Assembly (NCBI GenBank): GCA_902567045.1 | Contig: CACFLJ010000001.1 | Location: forward strand, 148,866-212,865 | Reading direction: 5' to 3' | Origin: an uncultured Pelagibacteraceae bacterium | GTDB lineage: Bacteria > Pseudomonadota > Alphaproteobacteria > Pelagibacterales > Pelagibacteraceae | DNA length: 64,000 nt | In this document: positions 52,571 to 61,303 of the stretch, piece by piece | How positions within the stretch are numbered: position 1 is the stretch's first letter | How the letters are laid out: every line of letters starts with the position of its first letter | Made by a program: the position numbers and the translations under genes | Notes under the pieces: model-generated | Database searches by the model: none | What the model saw: the letters and a program-made list of their open reading frames with translations, nothing else | What the model was told of the DNA's origin: nothing

Positions 52571-53281
52571 TTTTTGAACTTGATCCCACGCAGAATTTAC
52601 AGCTCTCATTTTAGCTTTGCTTTCATCTATTACTTCTTGAGGAACACCTTTGCTTAATAGTAAATCTGGATGGTGCTCTTTGCTAAGCTTAATATAACGT
52701 TTTCTAATTACTTCGAGTGAGTCATCTGGTTTACTTTCCAAAACAATATAAGGATTAAGTTTATCTGATGATTTTCTACTTTCTTTAATTCCATTTATTT
52801 GAGTCTGATTTAATCCAAAAATTCTTGCTATGTGTTCTATCATAATTAATTCATTATTACTTACGTGTCCGTCAGCTTCAGCAATATAGAAAAGAGTGTT
52901 AATTACTTCCTCTAATACATTCATATTTCCTCTATAAACTTCCGCAATTTGTTTTGCATATGGTTCATACCCAGTACTTTCCTCTTTAGCTTTATTGAAA
53001 ATTTTACCGACCTGATCTAGCTCACTTTCAGGAATTTTTAATTTATCTTTAACCGCAATTAACTCTTCACGACTAACCTGACCGTCTGTTTTACTTAGTT
53101 TTGCCGATAAAACAATTAGAGAGAGTGCAAAAATCTGTTGTGGCTGTGCAAAAGATCTAAATCCACCACCTGTTCTGGCTCTCGACATTTTTCCGCCAAT
53201 TAAGGATCCTAAAAGCATACCAAAAGGCCCACCAATTGAAAAACCTAGCATACCACCAATTATGCTTCCCCATATTGCCAT
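52559..53281 (-). CDS. TerB/DnaJ domain protein (DjlA-like)
   Basis: Gly-rich N-terminus, TerB-like region EADGHVSNNELIMIEHIARIF, C-terminal J domain RYIKLSKEHHPDLLLSKG. Confidence 0.87.
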   Translation of the reverse strand: MAIWGSIIGGMLGFSIGGPFGMLLGSLIGGKMSRARTGGGFRSFAQPQQIFALSLIVLSAKLSKTDGQVSREELIAVKDKLKIPESELDQVGKIFNKAKEESTGYEPYAKQIAEVYRGNMNVLEEVINTLFYIAEADGHVSNNELIMIEHIARIFGLNQTQINGIKESRKSSDKLNPYIVLESKPDDSLEVIRKRYIKLSKEHHPDLLLSKGVPQEVIDESKAKMRAVNSAWDQVQKLKN

Positions 53282-53967
53282 TACTCAAAACTCCTTAATC
53301 TATATTCCCAATTACCCATTTTATTATAAGTCACTTTTAATATTAAATTATTTTCTGGATTATACCAAACATCAAATTCAAATTTTTTTTCATCAGAAAG
53401 ATTTTCATCATTTGATTTAATATTAAAGTGTTTAGTTAAATATTCTTTACCATTAATATCAATATTTTCATTTCCCATTAAACTTACAGTCTGTTTTTTT
53501 ATACTTCCAGATAAAGGACTAATATGTTTTTCTGTTTTAAAAATTTTATGATTCCACCAATTACCAATTGTACAATCTAAACTAGCTTCACCTTTATATG
53601 ATGATCCATCTATAACGAATTTATTTATAGATTTATCATAATTTAAATTTACATATTTCTCTTTATCATTTTGAAAAGTATTTGATTTAAAAAAAATTAA
53701 TTTATCGTCTTTGTATTTTTCTATTGTTTCACTTAATATTGAAAAAACTGCTAAACCAAATAGTTCTACTTTAAAATTTGTATAATTTTTTACGACAAAT
53801 AAATCTTGATCGTATTTAAAGTAATAGTTGGTGCTACCGATAACTTCATTATTTCTAAGGACATCCATCTCAATTTTTTTAAGTCCCTCATAATGACTGC
53901 TATGTGCCATCACTTTAGAGGCAAACATGATAATTATTGATATGAGTATAAAATGTTTCATTTTCAT
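53281..53967 (-). CDS. Secreted/periplasmic uncharacterised protein
   Basis: Signal peptide (ILISIIIMFASKVMAHS); 228 aa beta-rich-looking protein. Confidence 0.65.
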   Translation of the reverse strand: MKMKHFILISIIIMFASKVMAHSSHYEGLKKIEMDVLRNNEVIGSTNYYFKYDQDLFVVKNYTNFKVELFGLAVFSILSETIEKYKDDKLIFFKSNTFQNDKEKYVNLNYDKSINKFVIDGSSYKGEASLDCTIGNWWNHKIFKTEKHISPLSGSIKKQTVSLMGNENIDINGKEYLTKHFNIKSNDENLSDEKKFEFDVWYNPENNLILKVTYNKMGNWEYRLRSFE

Positions 53968-54006
53968 AGATTTTAGTTAAAGAAAGTATAAATAATAGTT
54001 AATTAT

Positions 54007-54654
54007 ATGTTCCTTACTATCAAAAAAATTCCCAAAGTTTCATGGAGTTCACAAGAGACTTTTAATTTAAAGCCAAAATTGTCTACCTTATTCTTCCTTT
54101 GTTTTGGCCTAATATTATTCGGTTTTGGCGAAGCCCTAGTTGTTATTTCATTTATTGGCAATTCCCCATGGACTGTAATGGCACAAGGTATTTCAATTAA
54201 TTCAGGATTATCTATTGGTATTGTCACTTTTATAGTAAGTGTCGTTGTTTTATCTTCATGGTTTTTTTTAAAACAAAAACCAGGTCTTGGCACCATATTC
54301 AACATCATAATAATTGCTGCAATGTTAGATATAACAATTGCATTAATACCAACGCCCGAAACTTATGTTATGAAATTATTAATGGCCACAGTAGGTGTAA
54401 TGATAGTTGGAGTAGGGAGTGGTATCTATTTGATTGCCAATCTAGGTCCAGGACCTAGAGATGGTTTAATGACTGGCTTGCAAAAAAAAACTAATCTACC
54501 AATTGCTGCTGTCAGATCTTTTATAGAAATTTCTGTAGCTTCTGTCGGTTGGTATTTGGGTGGAACAATTGGAGTTGGAACATTGATGTTTGCTTTTGGA
54601 ATTGGTCCTTGCATTGCCTTAAGTTTGTATATTATTGATAAAATAATGAATTAA
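54007..54654 (+). CDS. YczE/YitT-like integral membrane protein
   Basis: Multiple TM segments, LGPGPRDGLMTGLQKKTNLPIAAVRSFIE. Confidence 0.8.
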   Translation: MFLTIKKIPKVSWSSQETFNLKPKLSTLFFLCFGLILFGFGEALVVISFIGNSPWTVMAQGISINSGLSIGIVTFIVSVVVLSSWFFLKQKPGLGTIFNIIIIAAMLDITIALIPTPETYVMKLLMATVGVMIVGVGSGIYLIANLGPGPRDGLMTGLQKKTNLPIAAVRSFIEISVASVGWYLGGTIGVGTLMFAFGIGPCIALSLYIIDKIMN

Positions 54655-56477
54655 GTAGCAGTATTTTGTTTTTCGCTCTTTTTTCTTTCGTGAGGGTCCA
54701 GAATTGCTTTTCTAAGTCTGCAAGACTTAGGAGTAATTTCTAATGCTTCATCAGTATTAAGCATACTTAATTGTTCAGCAATTGACATTTGTCTTACAGG
54801 TGTAAGAACAATATTTTCATCAGTACCCTGAGTTCTCATATTCGTAAGTTTTTTTCCTTTCATAACATTAATTATCATATCGCCAGGTTTAGGAGCTAAT
54901 CCAACAATCATTCCTGTATAAACTGGATCATTATGTGTGACAAACATTTCTCCTCTAGCCTGCAAATTAAAAATTGAAAATGCAACAGCCTTACCCTGGT
55001 CCATAGAAATTAAAGCACCATTTCTTCTTCCCTCCATGTCTCCCTCAAAATCTCCATAAGAGTGAAAAATTCTGTTAATAACACCCGTTCCTTTTGTTAA
55101 AGTTAAAAATCTACTTGTGTATCCCATTAAGCCTCTTGTTGGCGCGTGAAAAATAAGTCTTTTTTTATTTTTTCCAGTATCTTTTAACTCAATCAATTTA
55201 CCCTTTCTCCTGTTCATAGAGTCTATAATTCTTGATGAATATTCCTCATCTAAATCCATAGTTATTTCTTCAATGGGTTCTAACCTTTTTGAATTTTCGT
55301 CAGTTTTAAATAAAACTTTAGGAGGGCTTACGGTCATTTCAAAGCCTTCACGTCTCATTTGTGTTAACAATATTTCGAGCATTAATTCTCCTCTCCCACT
55401 TATCTCAAATGCATCTTTATTTGCGTTTTCTGAGAAAGAAATTCCAACATTGTTTTGAGCTTCTAAAATTAGACGATCTCTAATTTGAGTACTTGTTAAT
55501 TTTTTACCCTCAGTTCCTGCTAGTGGTGAGCTATTTACTGTTATTTTTATCGACATTGTCGGTGGATCGATAGGTGTTGCCTCAATGGGTTCATTTACAT
55601 CTAAATCACAAATAGTATCAGCTACATTTGCTTTTTCTAACCCAGCTATAACTACGATATCTCCAGGTTCTCCAACTTCAATTGGAACTTTTTTCGTACC
55701 TTCGTATCTAAAGATTTTTGTAAGTCTACCCTCATCAACTTTTTCACCTTTTAGATTGATTGCCTTAATTTGTTGATTTGCTTTTGCCGTTCCTTGGGAA
55801 ATTCTTCCAACTAAACTTCTACCCAAAAAGTTATCAGAATAAAGTAGTGTCGATAACATCGCAAATGGTTTTGATCTATCAAATTGAGAGGGCTTTACGT
55901 GATCTAAAACTAAATCTAATAGTGGATTAAGATTTTCTCTTGGTCCGTCAATATCTTTAGATGCCCAACCTGATCTTCCACTTGCGTATAATACAGGAAA
56001 ATCTAATTGTTCCTCATTCGCGTCTAAACTAACAAATAAGTCAAAAGTCTCATTTAAAACATCATCTGCTCTTTGATCGCTTTTATCTAACTTATTTATA
56101 ACAACAATTGGCTTCAATCCTTGTTTTAATGCTTTGCTTAGAACAAATTTTGTTTGAGGCATGACGCCTTCTGCAGAGTCTACTAAAAGTAAGGCACCAT
56201 CTGCTAAACTTAAAACTCTTTCAACCTCTGCTGCAAAATCTCTATGGCCAGGAGTATCAATAATATTTATTCTAGTATCCTTCCAATATATCGAAGTAGG
56301 CTTAGCAAGAATTGTAATTCCTCTCTCTTTTTCTAGTTCTCCAGAGTCCATTAATCTTTCATCTACAACTTCGTTATCTCTGAAAGAACCACTTTGTTTC
56401 ATCAAATTATCGATCAATGTAGTTTTTCCATGATCAACGTGAGCAATGATAGTGATATTTCGAATATTGTTACTCAT
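54651..56477 (-). CDS. typA: Ribosome-associated translational GTPase TypA/BipA
   Basis: NITIIAHVDHGKTTLIDNLMKQSGSFR; RGITILAKPTSIYW; DTPGHRDFAAEVERVL; VINKLDK. Confidence 0.96.
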   Translation of the reverse strand: MSNNIRNITIIAHVDHGKTTLIDNLMKQSGSFRDNEVVDERLMDSGELEKERGITILAKPTSIYWKDTRINIIDTPGHRDFAAEVERVLSLADGALLLVDSAEGVMPQTKFVLSKALKQGLKPIVVINKLDKSDQRADDVLNETFDLFVSLDANEEQLDFPVLYASGRSGWASKDIDGPRENLNPLLDLVLDHVKPSQFDRSKPFAMLSTLLYSDNFLGRSLVGRISQGTAKANQQIKAINLKGEKVDEGRLTKIFRYEGTKKVPIEVGEPGDIVVIAGLEKANVADTICDLDVNEPIEATPIDPPTMSIKITVNSSPLAGTEGKKLTSTQIRDRLILEAQNNVGISFSENANKDAFEISGRGELMLEILLTQMRREGFEMTVSPPKVLFKTDENSKRLEPIEEITMDLDEEYSSRIIDSMNRRKGKLIELKDTGKNKKRLIFHAPTRGLMGYTSRFLTLTKGTGVINRIFHSYGDFEGDMEGRRNGALISMDQGKAVAFSIFNLQARGEMFVTHNDPVYTGMIVGLAPKPGDMIINVMKGKKLTNMRTQGTDENIVLTPVRQMSIAEQLSMLNTDEALEITPKSCRLRKAILDPHERKKSEKQNTAT

Positions 56478-56514
56478 AATTGACTTTCTTATACATCTAA
56501 ACCTTTATTTGAAA

Positions 56515-56531
56515 ACAAAAAAAAAGGGCAG
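56515..56531 (+). repeat. 17-bp direct repeat copy 1 (candidate att core)
   Basis: ACAAAAAAAAAGGGCAG, identical to 61973-61989. Confidence 0.7.
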
Positions 56532-56547
56532 AAGAATCTGCCCTTTT
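56515..56547. terminator. Intrinsic terminator upstream of typA, at the typA-side end of the island
   Basis: ACAAAAAAAAAGGGCAG-AAGAAT-CTGCCCTTTT; same stem sequence and A9 tract as the groEL terminator. Confidence 0.82.
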
Positions 56548-56630
56548 AAATTCTTTAGTTAGACTTTTTGGGTTACATTCCCATTCCCAAATACCATCAC
56601 CCTTGATTTATAACACTTTTTATAAAAGTC

Positions 56631-56648
56631 TTCCTCACTTTTCCTCAC
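56631..56648 (+). repeat. Two TTCCTCAC repeats, 10-bp spacing (candidate integrase arm sites)
   Basis: TTCCTCAC at 56631 and 56641; same motif and orientation as at 61926-61955. Confidence 0.6.
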
Positions 56649-56689
56649 AATTCGACTCAGATTAGGAAGCAATTGAGAAATAGTAGATA

Positions 56690-57091
56690 CTAAATTAACC
56701 AAGGTTTATTTTTATTCTTAAAACTAAATTTTCCTTTATCTCTATAGTTTGCATAAAATTTATAATTAAAAATATAGAATAAAGAAAACAACCAAAATCC
56801 ACCAACAGCACAAAAGATAAAATAAGCGTACTGTAGATAGTATGGAATATAATAAAGAGATTTAATATAACTGCCCAAATGCCCTGCACCTAAGAAAAGA
56901 GATAATACAAACACCCAATTAACTGTTAAAATACCTAGTGATATAATTGTAGATATAAAAAAATTTCTTTTTTTATCCAAACAATCTTTAATTCTTATTG
57001 ATCCTGCAATTAGAATTAAAATCCCAATTATTATAAGTCCCCACGAATTGGTAGATTTAATACCAAAAAAAAGATTATCTAAAAATTCCAT
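56690..57091 (-). CDS. Island-encoded membrane protein, uncharacterised
   Basis: 133 aa, about four hydrophobic segments; start overlaps stop of upstream gene. Confidence 0.65.
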   Translation of the reverse strand: MEFLDNLFFGIKSTNSWGLIIIGILILIAGSIRIKDCLDKKRNFFISTIISLGILTVNWVFVLSLFLGAGHLGSYIKSLYYIPYYLQYAYFIFCAVGGFWLFSLFYIFNYKFYANYRDKGKFSFKNKNKPWLI

Positions 57092-57600
57092 TAAAACTTA
57101 TATTTTTTCTCTGATTTCTCACATTCAAATTCAGTTGTAATAGGTGGCACTTCATATCCAGCAACTTTTTTATTTGGTCTATTCAATAAATATTCAACAA
57201 TTGTTTGTGCAAAAGATTTATTTCTAGCAGAATCCAAACTTTTATTTTCCAAATCACCAATCTCTTTTAATAAAATATCCTCTAATTGCTTATCTGATAT
57301 TAAATCCAATTCTTCCTCAGTTAATATATATCCTGCAATTTCTCCAACACCTGTTTTTCTTGAAAGTATCCAAAGTGTATGGGTTATATCCATTTTGCTT
57401 TGAGGTTTGACAGTTCCAATTATATCTTCGTTATATGTCATATAAGTTGACGATCCGTCTTCATTCAACCATTTGGAATTTTCAAAGTCTAATCCTGCAT
57501 AGAATTTTCTATCTCCTAACTTACAATTTAAATCAACAACTTCTGCAAAAGAAGCATGAGTCCAAAATACAAATAATGAAATTAAGACAAATTTTTTCAT
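57091..57600 (-). CDS. Island-encoded secreted/periplasmic protein, uncharacterised
   Basis: Signal peptide MKKFVLISLFVFWTHASFAE; 169 aa. Confidence 0.65.
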   Translation of the reverse strand: MKKFVLISLFVFWTHASFAEVVDLNCKLGDRKFYAGLDFENSKWLNEDGSSTYMTYNEDIIGTVKPQSKMDITHTLWILSRKTGVGEIAGYILTEEELDLISDKQLEDILLKEIGDLENKSLDSARNKSFAQTIVEYLLNRPNKKVAGYEVPPITTEFECEKSEKKYKF

Positions 57601-58071
57601 TTAAAATAGTTTATCTTGTTTTTTACATTGGTATTCAGATTGTGAACTGTACTCTATATTTCTGATCCAATTACCTTTAGAATCTTTCTGATAGTGTCCG
57701 TCTTCTATAATTCTTTTAAATGATTTACGATCTATAATTAATTTACCATTGAATCTATCTAAACTAGCAATAGTCATCATGTCATAAGGACCTACAACAG
57801 TATTGTCGGACATCCACGTAATAAAATCATCTTTCCAAAAAACTTTGCTTCCATAACCAGTCCCAGGTCCATCCGTCACTGTCTCTAAAGCAAGGTCCAA
57901 TTTTATTTCATATTCTTTTCTTGGGTCGTTAAGTTTTTCAACCTTTTGGGGTTTCTTATTTTTATACCGTTGTAGTTTACCGTCTTTATACTCACATTTT
58001 AAAAGGACAGTTTCTGCATTAACAACACTAGTAAAAATAAATATCAGTAAAGTTAAAATAATTTTTTTCAT
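57601..58071 (-). CDS. Island-encoded secreted/periplasmic protein, uncharacterised
   Basis: Signal peptide MKKIILTLLIFIFTSVVNAE; 156 aa; tandem with the preceding gene. Confidence 0.65.
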   Translation of the reverse strand: MKKIILTLLIFIFTSVVNAETVLLKCEYKDGKLQRYKNKKPQKVEKLNDPRKEYEIKLDLALETVTDGPGTGYGSKVFWKDDFITWMSDNTVVGPYDMMTIASLDRFNGKLIIDRKSFKRIIEDGHYQKDSKGNWIRNIEYSSQSEYQCKKQDKLF

Positions 58072-58214
58072 TAAAAGATATTGTAAAGTGGAGAATTGCC
58101 TCTAATTAACCCTATTATTATTGCAATCAGAAAAGCGATAGCAAGATATCTAAAAAAAGGAATTATCCAAATGATTGCAAGACCATATAACAATTTTTCG
58201 TAAAGTCTTTTCAT
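58071..58214 (-). CDS. 47-aa hydrophobic small protein (not in supplied track)
   Basis: MKRLYEKLLYGLAIIWIIPFFRYLAIAFLIAIIIGLIRGNSPLYNIF*; stop overlaps the next ATG (TAATG), implying translational coupling. Confidence 0.5.
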   Translation of the reverse strand: MKRLYEKLLYGLAIIWIIPFFRYLAIAFLIAIIIGLIRGNSPLYNIF

Positions 58215-58263
58215 AATGAAATTTAACAAAAGATGTAAATTTTAACTACAACTCTTTTAATTA

Positions 58264-59463
58264 TTATTTTATTACCTTGAGTCTATTTTTACCTCGTCTA
58301 TTGGCAAGATTGACTAATGCAACATCTGTATGTCCAAGATAAACATTCATTACCATTCTTGGACTTGTATTCATTAGAACAGCAATGTCTTCGATTGTAG
58401 TTCCATTTGAATATTGATCTGTAGCATATGTGTGTCTGATCGAATAAAGGGGTCTGGTTCCTCCTTTATGATGAAATAAATTTAAGTCTTTTGACATTTT
58501 TACAAAGGTCTTATGAAGTTTGTTTTTTAAATGTTTTCTATCTTTATGTGTTGGGAATAAAAGATAATCATCATCTTTTGCATTTTGATTTCTTTTCCAA
58601 ATCTCTGACCAAATATGCTTAGTAAACCAATCGTTTGCAATTGGTCTGTGAATTGGTTTTGTTTTAGTTCCCCAAACTGTGAATATTAATTTTGGTAATT
58701 CGTTTGCCTCTTGGACCATTCTACAATCTTTTCTTTTCAAATTAAGTGGTTCTAATCCTGGTCTAAATCCAGCGCTTCTTAACAAGTTGTAATAATCTTT
58801 TGCTTGGATGTGATAAGAGTCATTTACTTCTCTACATCTTTCATTGATTAAATTTAATTCTTGGTTTTCATATGGAAGTCTTGGAGTATCAATTACTTGT
58901 TGAGTAGGGATGTCTGGTATGAAGTTCACAATCCCTCTTGCTTGTGCTCGTTTAAACATTTGTGTGATTATTGAAAAGTATTTGTTTATTGTATTACCTG
59001 ACTTACCATCATCTTTTAACTTAGATAATAATTCATCATTGATAATATTTTCTATTAATTCGATATCTGAATAATCAACATTTTCAAAGAATGGTTTTAG
59101 ATAATTATTCCATTTTGTTTTATCTCTTTCACCTTGTTCATTATTTTTTAAATGTGTTTTGTGTTTATATTTTCTTACTTTGAAAGTGATAAATGGTTGT
59201 GCAATATCTAAATCGAAATCTTTTTCTTTTCTTGTTGTTTCGGTATTCTTTTCAAACCAAGTTTTATAATGTGCCTTTGCTAGATTGATTGCATCCTTAA
59301 TATTTGCTGTGTTTAAACACTTTTCAAATCTTTTTGATTTAATATGTTTATGTCCACTTCCAACATAAAATTTACAATAGTAATTCTTACCATTCCCTAC
59401 TTTGTAAACTTGAATATTAGTTCTTGCTAATGTGTGTAATGTGTCTTTATTAATCTTCGGCAT
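58264..59463 (-). CDS. Tyrosine recombinase/phage-type integrase
   Basis: RSAGFRPGLEPLNLKRKD (catalytic Arg region), SIRHTYATDQYSNG (R-H motif), MVMNVYLGHTDV (Tyr region). Confidence 0.85.
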   Translation of the reverse strand: MPKINKDTLHTLARTNIQVYKVGNGKNYYCKFYVGSGHKHIKSKRFEKCLNTANIKDAINLAKAHYKTWFEKNTETTRKEKDFDLDIAQPFITFKVRKYKHKTHLKNNEQGERDKTKWNNYLKPFFENVDYSDIELIENIINDELLSKLKDDGKSGNTINKYFSIITQMFKRAQARGIVNFIPDIPTQQVIDTPRLPYENQELNLINERCREVNDSYHIQAKDYYNLLRSAGFRPGLEPLNLKRKDCRMVQEANELPKLIFTVWGTKTKPIHRPIANDWFTKHIWSEIWKRNQNAKDDDYLLFPTHKDRKHLKNKLHKTFVKMSKDLNLFHHKGGTRPLYSIRHTYATDQYSNGTTIEDIAVLMNTSPRMVMNVYLGHTDVALVNLANRRGKNRLKVIK

Positions 59464-59556
59464 TTGTATCCTTATTGCTATCGGGTTCTTTTTCTTTTCT
59501 CAATTTCATTTTAGCAAAGAATGATGTAGGTTTACTGTGGATGTAATGAGCAGTTT

Positions 59557-59994
59557 ATGAAGACTTCAAAAAATATTAGATACGATAAGGAAAGCAAACT
59601 TTGGATAACACATCGAAAGCGTATCTATGTCTATTGGTATAAATTTTTACAAATTGCTATCCAAGAAAACAGAAAAATAAATCGCCAGTTTTATGGGGGG
59701 TGGGGTAATACAAATTTGAGATTTGATGATTGGTGGAAAAAGAATTGGAAAAGATTATTTGCTAAAAATCCAAAACCATTAGTGAATACTTCTACTCAAA
59801 AAGTTAAGGCAGATGCTTATAAACATCGTTTAAAAGTTTATGTTTTAAGAAAGCAAGGATTGTCCCATAAAGAAATCAGGTCCAAAGTTAATAAAATCAA
59901 AGGTTATATGATTAATGATGAGGAACATTGTAGAAAATATTTGATGGGCGCTGGAAGGCATTTAACAAATGTTTGCAAAGGTATTTTTCCGTAA
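59557..59994 (+). CDS. Island-encoded basic protein, uncharacterised
   Basis: 145 aa, Trp/Lys-rich, divergent from the integrase; HTH-like segment LRKQGLSHKEIRSKVNKIKGY. Confidence 0.55.
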   Translation: MKTSKNIRYDKESKLWITHRKRIYVYWYKFLQIAIQENRKINRQFYGGWGNTNLRFDDWWKKNWKRLFAKNPKPLVNTSTQKVKADAYKHRLKVYVLRKQGLSHKEIRSKVNKIKGYMINDEEHCRKYLMGAGRHLTNVCKGIFP

Positions 59995-60039
59995 TCTTAA
60001 ATTGCATTTATAGATTAATCTAATTTTCTAGCAATAAAA

Positions 60040-60175
60040 GGGGGGTGTCTAAAACATGTGTTTGAATCCCTAGTTATTAGGATAGACAAAACCGTTTCAA
60101 ATTAACCATTTTGAATACCAAGAATGCAATAGGTTATAGATCCCCCCATTCCAAGTAGGCGTTTCAGTTCTACTT
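60040..60175. ncRNA. Candidate structured noncoding region
   Basis: Nested complementarity: GGGGGG (60040-60045)/CCCCCC (60142-60147); TGTCTA (60046-60051)/TAGACA (60083-60088); CCTA-GTTAT-TAGG (60069-60081); TTCAAA/TTTGAA (60096-60115); AAGTAG/CTACTT (60153-60175). Confidence 0.4.
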
Positions 60176-60368
60176 AGAAATTGTTTAAGGACTCTCGTCT
60201 TCTTCTTTGTTTGGATATTTTATCCATCATGCTATCTCTGAATAATCTAATACTTTCATTGATAGATGTATTAATTGAAGATGTGTTCCCCATAGTTTTT
60301 TTAATTTTCTTTAAATCGTTCCAAAGATTATTATCAATCCTTGCTACAAATCTATGTTTAGTACTCAT
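60174..60368 (-). CDS. Small Arc/ribbon-helix-helix-like protein (tentative)
   Basis: MSTKHRFVARIDNNLWNDLKKIKKTMGNTSSINTSINESIRLFRDS resembles Arc/MetJ-type fold pattern. Confidence 0.5.
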   Translation of the reverse strand: MSTKHRFVARIDNNLWNDLKKIKKTMGNTSSINTSINESIRLFRDSMMDKISKQRRRRESLNNF

Positions 60369-60793
60369 TATCTTTTCCTCTTAATTGCTCTGTTTCCTCT
60401 GTCAGTTAGTACGGCAGATGTGACTCCGATGAAATTCCCTCGTTGAATCATTTCATTCATATCCATTAGCGCCGAAATTAAGGGGGTTAGCACAGGTTTA
60501 AGTTCATTAAATGAGGATTTGTCTGATATCAATCTGATACCTTGCTCAGCACTCGCTAAATTCGATTTAGCATTCTTATAGTTTTGAGTACTTCTCAAAT
60601 ATGATGTGCCTGTTAATCCAATCCTTGCAAACTTGCCCAACATCTCAGTTTGCATTTCTATATCGCTTGAATTGTTTATGTTTTTAGTAATGATCTCGAC
60701 TTCTTCATCTAATCGATTTCTTTGTCTATCAACTAATTTTATTTTTGTAGTATTTCCAACTCCTAGTGTTTCTTTAATTCCCATTATCTCCAC
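60368..60793 (-). CDS. Island-encoded hypothetical protein
   Basis: 141 aa; overlaps start/stop with both neighbours in the same operon. Confidence 0.55.
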   Translation of the reverse strand: MEIMGIKETLGVGNTTKIKLVDRQRNRLDEEVEIITKNINNSSDIEMQTEMLGKFARIGLTGTSYLRSTQNYKNAKSNLASAEQGIRLISDKSSFNELKPVLTPLISALMDMNEMIQRGNFIGVTSAVLTDRGNRAIKRKR

Positions 60794-61050
60794 CTCTTAT
60801 TCCACCAATGACTATTCAATCCATCCTTGATTGTTCTTTTATCTTTTCTAATTGAAGGCATTACTTTTTTTGTTATTTTATCCATAAAGGCATTTGCCAA
60901 AGTATCCTTATCTAATTTGGGATCTGAAAACTTTGAATATAAAGTCTCTAATTCTTTTTTATTATTCTTTTGTAACTTCCCTTTGTGTATGAAGTTTAAT
61001 GTTGTCTTATGGTCCATTTGTTTTCCTCTTGCTAAACAATCTTTAATCAC
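60784..61050 (-). CDS. Island-encoded hypothetical protein
   Basis: 88 aa; overlaps downstream ORF; same strand. Confidence 0.5.
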   Translation of the reverse strand: MIKDCLARGKQMDHKTTLNFIHKGKLQKNNKKELETLYSKFSDPKLDKDTLANAFMDKITKKVMPSIRKDKRTIKDGLNSHWWNKRWR

Positions 61051-61125
61051 AATGACCTAATATTTTTTTAAGCATTCTTGTTAATTAAAAACCCTTGATA
61101 TCTAATTGATATTTATAATCCTAAA

Positions 61126-61160
61126 TATTCTAATTCATGAGGGACGAATGAATTAGAATA
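61126..61160. repeat. Perfect 13-bp inverted repeat, 9-bp spacer
   Basis: TATTCTAATTCAT-gagggacga-ATGAATTAGAATA. Confidence 0.75.
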
Positions 61161-61183
61161 CTAAATCATCCGCCACAAAGTGA

Positions 61184-61303
61184 TTATACAGGTATTATTT
61201 CTAATGTATGTGGATGTAATGAGTGTTTTTGTAATAATTCAATTATCTTTAAGTACAATTCATTAAGAATTATTCCCTCTAATTGTCGGAAGATGTCTTC
61301 CAT
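61184..61303 (-). CDS. 39-aa small ORF coupled to the resolvase (not in supplied track)
   Basis: MEDIFRQLEGIILNELYLKIIELLQKHSLHPHTLEIIPV*; ATG overlaps resolvase stop (TAATG). Confidence 0.45.
   Translation of the reverse strand: MEDIFRQLEGIILNELYLKIIELLQKHSLHPHTLEIIPV

Noticed and set aside
56566-56592. Stem-loop TTTGGG...CCCAAA considered as tRNA fragment or extra terminator
   Set aside because: No U-tract and no tRNA cloverleaf; kept only as a possible groEL-tail mimic.
60055-60075. tRNA T-arm-like GTGTTTGAATCCCTAG
   Set aside because: No acceptor, D or anticodon arms could be assembled around it; treated only as part of the structured noncoding candidate.
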